Of a stretch of 64,000 nucleotides of DNA, positions 57,226 through 64,000 are shown piece by piece. Each line of letters starts with the position of its first letter. The first letter of the stretch is position 1. The stretch lies in assembly GCA_963971405.1 (NCBI GenBank), contig OZ020489.1:25694290-25758289 (forward strand), read 5' to 3'. The notes beneath the pieces were generated by a model. It had not been told where the DNA came from. It searched no databases and saw nothing but the letters and a program-made list of their open reading frames with translations. A program made the position numbers and the translations under genes. This DNA is from Psococerastis gibbosa (Eukaryota; Arthropoda; Insecta; Psocodea; Psocidae).

Positions 57226-60200
57226 TTATCGCACGCTTTCGAGATATCCTCTGCTTTCTAAGCTGCCATAACTCGTACTGTAGGGACCGATAAGCACAGC
57301 ACCGCTCTCCCTTCGATGCCACGTCCCATGCCTATTTTTGTAGCTGTTGCAGGCTATGAAGCCATTCATGCCCGGGGCCCGGTCGATGATGACCCCCTGT
57401 TGACTGCAGCTCAGGTTGGACACGTGACCGTTGCTGTGGCTGCTGGAGACGGCGCTCAGATCAGGGCCAGCTTTGAGGGGTGTGTCAGGAGTGAGTTCTT
57501 TGTAGGGGCGTCGCTTGCTGACGACGAGGAATATTGTCACTAGGAGGCCCTGAAACCAAAAGCATTAGTTCAGCTTTTGACCCCAATACAAGGCAATGAC
57601 TCTAGTTCTGCTGAATTTTAAAATGCTCTATGCCAGATGAAAGCCATATTTCTCCCGAAAGACCAAAAGACAAAGTTTGATGCAGTTTGGAGCAGAGGCA
57701 TGAGACATATAGAACACTGGTTACACAACGGTATCGTTATAAGATACTATTAGCTGAGTCTGCCAAAATTCCCTAGTTACTTTAATCTGGACAGAGCGGG
57801 ATTCAAACTCACGCTCCAGAGGAGATTCCCTTCACAACCTAAGTAAATTTAATGCCTGCCTTATACATTATGCCATATATTACTGTAGATTATAAAAATT
57901 ACAATTGATAACAGTTGGTGGATAATTGATTGAAATTTTGTATAGTCTACAACATCGATGAATGTGATGGAATTAGTAGGTACCGTACCTAGGTAACCTT
58001 ATGCAATAATTATAGGCATGCACCTATTTACCCTTGAATTACGCAGCCTTAAACATGAGCTGCATACCTATAATATACAAATTGATTGTTCTGCCGAAGC
58101 TATCAGAAAAAAAAAGTATTACTAAATAGAAGTTCAAATATGGCGCGGTCATGGTAGAGTGGCGGCACCGCTAATAAAATCTTTTATGTTTGCTTGGTAA
58201 GTTTTCAATTGTATATCCAGCCATACACAGAGTTAGTGTTGGTAGGCTAATGAGTCATACGGTATTTTATTTACCCAAGCATTCCGCGCTTTGAATCAGT
58301 GAAGAGAACCACAGCGCTGTCAAAGAGCCGAAAATTAGAGGATATAGAAAAACTAGGCTTGGCGGGATTCGAACCCACGATCTACGCCTAACTGGGTCTT
58401 AACCCAAGCCAAGCCCAGTTTTTCTATATCCTCTAATTTTCGGTTGTAATGAGGACCAAAGTTAATTTAATGTCAGTGTTATATATACGTGTAAACCATA
58501 CATAATAGGCCTACAGCAATATAATGTATACTGTCATAGACCATTAAGCGGTAAAATTTAAAATTAAATTTAAAGCTTGCCTCTTGATTGATATAGAAGA
58601 TTTTAGCAGTAAATGGTATTTATTTGAAGCTAACAGGTAATTTTTGCTTTCCAATTTATATGTAGTATCAGGAAAGCTTTGTTATTTATATTATAGGCGC
58701 TAAGCTAATGATAGGACGGCAGGACGAGTATGTAAGTAATCATGGCCTGTAAGAAGTTGCGTGCGGCAACGTTAGTGACGCACTAAGCTAGTTTTTACAA
58801 TATAGCCAACAACTACAACCTACACGTTTCTGGTCGTGAAGAGAGGATAGCACTTTGCGGACTAAGCATCACAGGCCAGAAAAAACCCGTCAGGTCAGAG
58901 GCCTACGTGTGTACATCTGGCAAATGCAAGGAAATGAGAAAATAATTAAAATATTGGGTCCACAATTACCGTATGAAGTAGGTAGGTAGGTAGGTAGATA
59001 GGTACTACATACTGTAGGATATTTTATATTGTTAACTCATACCCGTAGACCCCCGAGTTTTTGCCCAACCTCTTGTAGACCCCCGAGTTTTTGCCCAACC
59101 TCTTGGGCTCTTCAGGTTTCTCACACATGGCCTGTTTGTGGCTCCCAGACGTGCACAAGTGAATTTATAGGGATAAACGATATAATGCTAAACTTCGAAT
59201 TTTTTATATTTTTTTTAGATAGAAAAAATAATATGAAATATAGTATAGTAAAGTATAGGTGAACAGGAAGTTCAAAAATATGCTTACCACGATGGCATTT
59301 AAAACCACGACGAACATCGTTGCGTGCCTGAATCCAACGGCATCGAAGAGAATTCCAGCTATGGTGGGCCCAATGAAAGCTCCGAGGGCAAAGGTTGATG
59401 TCCATAATCCAGATATTAGGCCATAGGTTTCCAGGTTATTTGGAAAACCACCAGCCCTGAAAAATTAGATACACAATAATTCTAAGGTTTGGCGGCAATT
59501 CGACCGGCGATTTTACATAATTTGTGATTTGAGATTTTTTTGTTTGTTTTGTTTTAAGAAGATTATTATGTAGATACTTAACTTATCTATTATAAATTAA
59601 GTTATAATAGATAAGTTAAGTATCTACATAATAGTCTCCTCAAAACAAAACAAACCAAAAATCTCAAATCACAAATGAAGTAAAATCGCTGGTGGAATTA
59701 CTGCCTAAGACCAATATTGATTGGCATCAATCGAGTATGAATTTATCATACAGTGGAAAATTCCTTATATTAATGTTATTATTTTATTTTTGAGACAATT
59801 GGACTTTCAGTTTTGTGAGGAAAGTCAATTTTAATATGAAATTTAAATATCATAGATTAGTAAGCCTCTACATTTTGATACAAAGCTTCCTTGTAGCTAG
59901 CGAGAACTTTACAAGCATACCTGTAGGTATATGGAATATAAACAAAAACATTCATCAAAAGCCTACCGTTATTATACAATGGAATAGTAAGGTATTTTAC
60001 ATTAGACTATATATACATGCACTGTCATTTTACGTACACAGCTGACCGCAGCGCGTCTGTGAAAGATGCCACGAGTTGTGCAGCTATGCCAAAGCCATGG
60101 AAAATTAATCCTAGGATGCTAAGCCACATCAGTCTGCAAAATATATAATAATATTAATTAGTGATCTTACTGTAATTAATATATACACTAATAAATAATT

Positions 60201-63200
60201 AAAACAAGCTTCCAACAGATGTTATAGACTTATTGGAGATCGGTTTCATTTTCTAAAAAAGGCATTGGGAAAATTTCTTCCAGAACACAGTCGCTGGAGG
60301 ATTATTCGACTAAAATTCGACCTTTGGGAAAAACGAAGTTGAATGAAATGAATTTAAATTAATAGTAATAATGTAATAATTAATTATTATTAATAATAAT
60401 ATAATATATAATTAATTAATAATCATATATAATTTATAATATAATATAATAATACATACGTCGGCTGTTATTGTTATTATTATTATTTGTTCTGTTTAAT
60501 ATCGCTAAGACTCCCCTAGCTGTTGGATTAACCAAATAGGGGGAAAACAACAGTTTTATTTCGCTGACGTAAGGCGAGGATTCCACCAACGTCAATAGTG
60601 ATAGTAAATGTAGTTTTGACGTGGATGTCTGCTACCACGTCAAAACTACATTTACTATCACTATTGACCCCCGCATAAGCCTTAGCCCATTGAGCAGTAC
60701 GAAAAAGCACCATGGAGACAGAATACTCTTATACAATAGTAACCTGGTTCTTTCGCACATAACATTGTTAAGGTGGGGTTTCCACCGACCGGCTAGGGCT
60801 AAATACAAAAAAAGTGACGTGGTAGCAGACATTCAAGACTTAGGCGAAGTTTCCACCGACCTCGCATTGCAGAATGCAAATGACATTGACGGAAATTAGA
60901 ATTTTTCTTTTTATAGAAATCTATTAAAATGTATGTACTTAACATATCCCATGACGCCATTTTTTAATTTTAGTTTGTTTGTTTGTGATTTTACTGTATG
61001 ATCATTGATCAATTTTACCTATGGAATAGAGGAAAACAAACATTTCCGTCAATGTCATTTGCATTCTGCAATGCGATGTCGGTGAAACCCCGCCTAAGTC
61101 TTGAAAGTCTGCTACCACGTCACCGTTTTTGTATGTAGCCCTAGCCGGTCGGTGGAATCCCCGCCTTAAGTAGCCTAATTGGAACTTTCCTCCCAGGGCG
61201 AAGGAAGTTATCTCGCGAAGCGAAGGCACTTTCTTGAATGAGTCAGGATTAGAGAAAACGAAACATTGAAGATGCTACATAAAGGGCTAGTTTGGGATTT
61301 GGGATTAATATAATACCTGTGTTTATATGCAATTGTTTTAAACAAATGAGTGCAAAATGCGTGGGAAATTCAAATTGGTAAATTAATTCGCTAGGCTATA
61401 TTTTTGGTGATGTTAATATGTTATGTTATCCTAAATCGCCATAATAGTTGAACTTGGTAAAACCAAGAATTCAACCTATACACACTTTATGCACTGTTGG
61501 AGTTCCACGGTCAAGCCATTAATACTCTGGGGCTACACCCTGAATGGATGACCTCAATATTCGTTTTTCAGTGTGTACCGTTTTTTTTATAGACTAACTT
61601 GCCAGTTACTTAAAAATGATTGAGATTAACAAGAGAAATTTTATTAATGTTAAGAAATTGTAAGACATTATCAGCTATGTTATGACAGTTTTAGGTCAAG
61701 TTCACTTCAGTCACAACGGATCACAATTGTATACAGCTTAGGCCTATATGTACTAAACTGTATGCACTTATACAACACTGGAGGAGTATAAAAATTTATT
61801 TTCATGGTAATTTTGCTTTTCTATTTATTCGTTGAAATAAGATAAGTTTGTGTTAGTCCAAAATTTCAATGGTTATACTATTTATTTATTTATTTGTATC
61901 ACTAAACAGGGAAAGAGTCCCTTAAGAGGATATGCTACGTAGAAAATTGGCATACCAAAATTAAATACTTTTCATTTTTTATTTAATTAACTCAGCAAGT
62001 TATTAAAAATTTGGCTCATGGAAGTTGTAGAAGACTACTTCGTGCATCATATAATCGGGTATTTTTACTTTTCAGTTTTGTAGTTCTTCCAAAAATCCCA
62101 GAATACGCCAAATTTCAGTCCTGTCCGCTCTGGTATTTATGGAAGAACTAAAAACCAAATATTTAATATTTCCTATTAAATGATGCATGAAGTAGTCTTC
62201 TACAACTTCCATGAGCCAAATCTTTAATGAGTTGCTTTGTTAATTAATTTAAAAAATAAAAAGTCAATAAAAACAGCAAATTTTGGGGTGTTCATTTTCT
62301 ACTAGCATGTCCTCATAAGAGACAACTGGAGAGGAAAAAAATTCAAATTTCACAGTAAATATCGATCTTAGAGCTATAAAAGATGTAGCATATCTTCAGA
62401 AGAAATTGTTCGTCTGCATTTTGATATACGTTACTGTATCTGGTGCCACTAACACCGATCGGCCACAGTTATTGAACTTGATTTGTAAACTTTATCGGTC
62501 AATGAGGGTATCAGGTGGGAGGGATTAAGAAATTGGTGTTCAGCGTTCATGCAACTTGCAATGTCGTACGAAAGTAGAGCTACTGTTCTATGTCTATATG
62601 TGGGGCTGATGATCCGTCCTATTGTTTTGTATAATTTATTTATTGTAATTATTGTATAGCTTTACTATTTTAGTATAAGAAATTTTTCTCGTCTCATTTT
62701 GTATTGTAATGCGGCATTAAAAGCCACTCCGCCTTTGGTACTTACGTTGGTACAGGCAGGAAAGGAGCGGGACCAATCATAGAAAATCCTATAATAATGA
62801 GAACACAGCCAATGATGGTGACTACTTTGGGTTGTAGCGCTTTGTCACAGAGCATTCCCCAGCATGGCGCTGTCAGAGCGTACATTCCTCCGTTTATGAC
62901 GAACATCAGGCCAAGGAACACGGGAGAAAGGTCAAACTGAAACGTAACATTAAACAATTTGTCTTTTTCATGAAGTTGACATTGCACGGCAGAATAAATA
63001 AAATCCAAATTGAGGGTTTCACTATAGTGACTTGGTGGGAGCAAAACATTATAATAAAATATCAAGTAGGTTGGGTAACTGCACTTGGGGAATCTAAAAC
63101 GGCCATATTTGTCCTTGTCTTGCTTTTTATATTTATTTAATTTAAAAAAATGGATTCTTCTGCAACAGAAATTAATAAGTTAATTGCCAAAGACAAAGAA

Positions 63201-63826
63201 ACTTTGGAGGTAAGTTAAGTTAGGTTTTCCCATTTTCCCTTTTCTACCAACACAGTGAATACCCCTATAGTAAAAATTTGTCGTCAGGCATAACAGGGGG
63301 TTACCTGACGTAAGTGAGGCTCAAGGGTTGCCTGAAGAAAGCCAATGCTGACAGATGTGACGATGATGCTTGAAGCTGCCAGCAGTACTCCGGGGATCTT
63401 CAGTACTTGTAGTAAACTGCCTAAAATAATTTAAAAAAAATACAATTGAAAATTATGGGCACAGACCTGCAGAATACGGTCGTTTGTTAGTTATGAAAAC
63501 GACTCGACTCGTTCCCAAAATCGGTTGCGTCGAGTTAACACCTGCCAATGATAGGCATTTCAGAGCTTGCCCCGTAGGCACTTGTATAGTCGGTGTGGGT
63601 TGACATTGAGGGCTGTCATAAGGATAAATGCTCACTTACCGCTTTCTTTGGTGTCAACTTCTCTATCAGCGTATTCCGGCAAAACAAAAGCGGTCATGAT
63701 TGCTGACAAGAAGAGCAGGGATCCCATTACTGCGAAGGGTGTTGTGTATCCCCCGACTTCGTAAATGGCGCCCCCTACCGTGGGCCCAACAATCAGCCCG
63801 AGGCCAAAGAACGTTTCCAATGACGC
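57226..63826 (-). CDS. MFS transporter, SLC18B1-like, C-terminal part (5' end off window)
   Basis: Six exons on the minus strand: 63640-63826, 63305-63420, 62746-62936, 60038-60133, 59288-59456 and 57226-57549. They total 1083 nt, phase-consistent, and give 361 codons to the stop at 57226. An acceptor precedes 63826, so more exons lie beyond the right edge. Motifs: ETFFGLGLIVGPTVGG (TM4-5 region of MFS), FLQATLEPHLRQF, LSPVFLGLMFVINGGMYA, and GLISGLWTSTFALGAFIGPT with IAGILFDAVGF. These resemble the SLC18 branch, especially SLC18B1, proton-coupled vesicular polyamine exporters. About eight membrane segments are visible. The C-terminal tail of about 85 residues is hydrophilic. The donor at 60037 (GCTGT|gtacgt) was chosen for phase and is the least certain junction. 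Substrate is inferred from family only. Confidence 0.87.
57760..57850 (-). repeat. Possible tRNA-like repeat fragment
   Basis: Read on the minus strand, GAGCGTGAGTTTGAATCCCG resembles a B-box and T-arm hairpin as in the elements at 24708 and 58328. No palindromic arms were delimited. In intron 5 of the visible MFS gene part. Confidence 0.35.
58328..58443 (-). repeat. Palindromic element with tRNA-like core (copy 3)
   Basis: Outer arms CCGAAAATTAGAGGATATAG are a near-perfect inverted pair. On the minus strand the core gives GGGCTTGG paired to CCAAGCC, GGGTTAAGACCC, GTTAGGCGTAGATC and GTGGGTTCGAATCCCGC. The last two segments match copy 2 exactly. In the MFS gene intron. Confidence 0.72.
58646..58684 (+). 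repeat. Solo terminus of GCTTTCC-ended element
   Basis: GCTTTCCAATTTATATGTAG and GGAAAGCTTTG match the first bases of element A; the rest is absent. Confidence 0.55.
58979..59104. repeat. Microsatellite and 30-bp tandem duplication
   Basis: A (GTAG)n-type microsatellite lies at about 58979-59005. At 59045-59074 and 59075-59104 a 30-bp unit starting GTAGACCCCCGAGTTTTTGC is present twice with no visible mismatch. Confidence 0.8.
59486..59705. mobile_element. PIF/Harbinger-like MITE, family W (copy 5), TAA target duplication
   Basis: Flanked by TAA (59483-59485 and 59706-59708). Starts GGTTTGGCGGCAATTCGACC. Arms contain TTTGTGATTTGAGATTTTT and TATTATGTAGATACTTAA; the centre is shared with copy 3. 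In the MFS gene intron. Confidence 0.78.
60573..60675. mobile_element. PIF/Harbinger-like MITE, family W (copy 6), TAA target duplication
   Basis: A 103-bp palindrome flanked by TAA (60570-60572 and 60676-60678). Shares GTCAATAGTGATAGTAAATG with copy 2. The right terminus has lost part of the GGTGGAAT block. Confidence 0.8.
60772..61165. mobile_element. PIF/Harbinger-like MITE, family W (copy 7)
   Basis: Starts GGTGGGGTTTCCACCGACCG and ends CGGTGGAATCCCCGCC. TAA precedes and TTAA follows, so the duplication is slightly ambiguous. Same long form as copies 1 and 4. Only about 100 bp from copy 6. Confidence 0.82.
61166..61980. other. Intronic sequence of MFS gene
   Basis: Between exons at 60133 and 62746. 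No exon or bounded repeat was seen. Confidence 0.45.
61981..62250. mobile_element. Palindromic MITE
   Basis: Arms AATTTGGCTCATGGAAGTTG and CAACTTCCATGAGCCAAATC are inverted, with GTAGAAGACTACTTCGTGCAT/complement inside. A degraded relative lies at 5395-5475. Confidence 0.7.
63480..63630 (+). repeat. SINE-like repeat S (copy 5, partial)
   Basis: ATAGTCGGTGTGGGTTGACA and a preceding GAGCTTGCCC match the other S copies. It abuts the MFS exon at 63640. Confidence 0.5.
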
Positions 63827-64000
63827 CTAGAAATTTAATAAATACAATGAATGAAATAAGTACCTACCTAAAAATAAACAGCTTTATGGAAATCTCACTA
63901 CAATTGGTTGGACATTGCATTTTCCCCCGATGGGCAAAGGAATTAGAAACGATAAAACCTTGTTTAATTTTTCCGTGGTTTTTATGGAACGTTGTATAAA

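Noticed and set aside
57316-57543. Plus-strand 75-codon ORF
   Set aside because: Antisense to the last exon of the MFS transporter.
59121-59405. Minus-strand 94-codon ORF in a different frame from the MFS exon
   Set aside because: The frame with GLISGLW and IGPTIAG is the true one and joins in phase to neighbouring exons.
1-64000. CRISPR array, operon, riboswitch or prokaryotic features
   Set aside because: Spliced genes and eukaryotic transposons throughout; no regularly spaced repeats were seen.

Overview
This is eukaryotic DNA from an arthropod, most likely a pancrustacean. Coding exons are short, bounded by GT-AG introns and embedded in AT-rich sequence full of transposons. The gene set fits this: a TRPA-type ankyrin channel, three takeout/juvenile-hormone-binding-protein (JHBP) family genes, a two-finger C2H2 zinc-finger gene and an SLC18B1-like MFS transporter. 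Whether it is an insect or a crustacean cannot be settled from the sequence alone.

Layout. 1-3522 (minus): 5' part of a TRPA-family cation channel running off the left edge. 6323-8327: a 2-kb fold-back transposon with very long inverted repeats around a cysteine-rich CXC ORF. 10542-11770 (plus): a C2H2 zinc-finger protein with an uninterrupted 399-codon ORF. 12-19 kb: mostly AT-rich sequence and palindromic MITEs. 19075-30296 and 33968-41573 (both plus): two takeout-like genes with six coding exons each, identical exon phases and 256 residues each. 42642-49383 (minus): a third, more divergent takeout-like gene (269 residues), tail-to-tail with the second. 57226-63826 (minus): the C-terminal 361 codons of an SLC18B1-like transporter whose 5' end lies beyond the right edge.

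The genes do not form an obvious pathway. The clear functional unit is the tandem array of three takeout-like genes, which encode secreted carriers of small hydrophobic ligands. All splice junctions given were derived by reading exons and checking that phases join; transcript data were not available.

Most of the remainder is mobile DNA: at least seven TWA-flanked MITEs (PIF/Harbinger-like), a Harbinger deletion derivative keeping a HARBI1-like fragment, a hAT-like element with an 8-bp target duplication, LINE 3' ends, three long fold-back elements, palindromes with a tRNA-like core, a SINE-like repeat, and several nested insertions whose order of arrival can be read from uninterrupted copies elsewhere in the window. 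The most unusual objects are the fold-back CXC element, the Tc1-like element whose left arm is an inverted copy of its own transposase start, and the tRNA-like palindromes.
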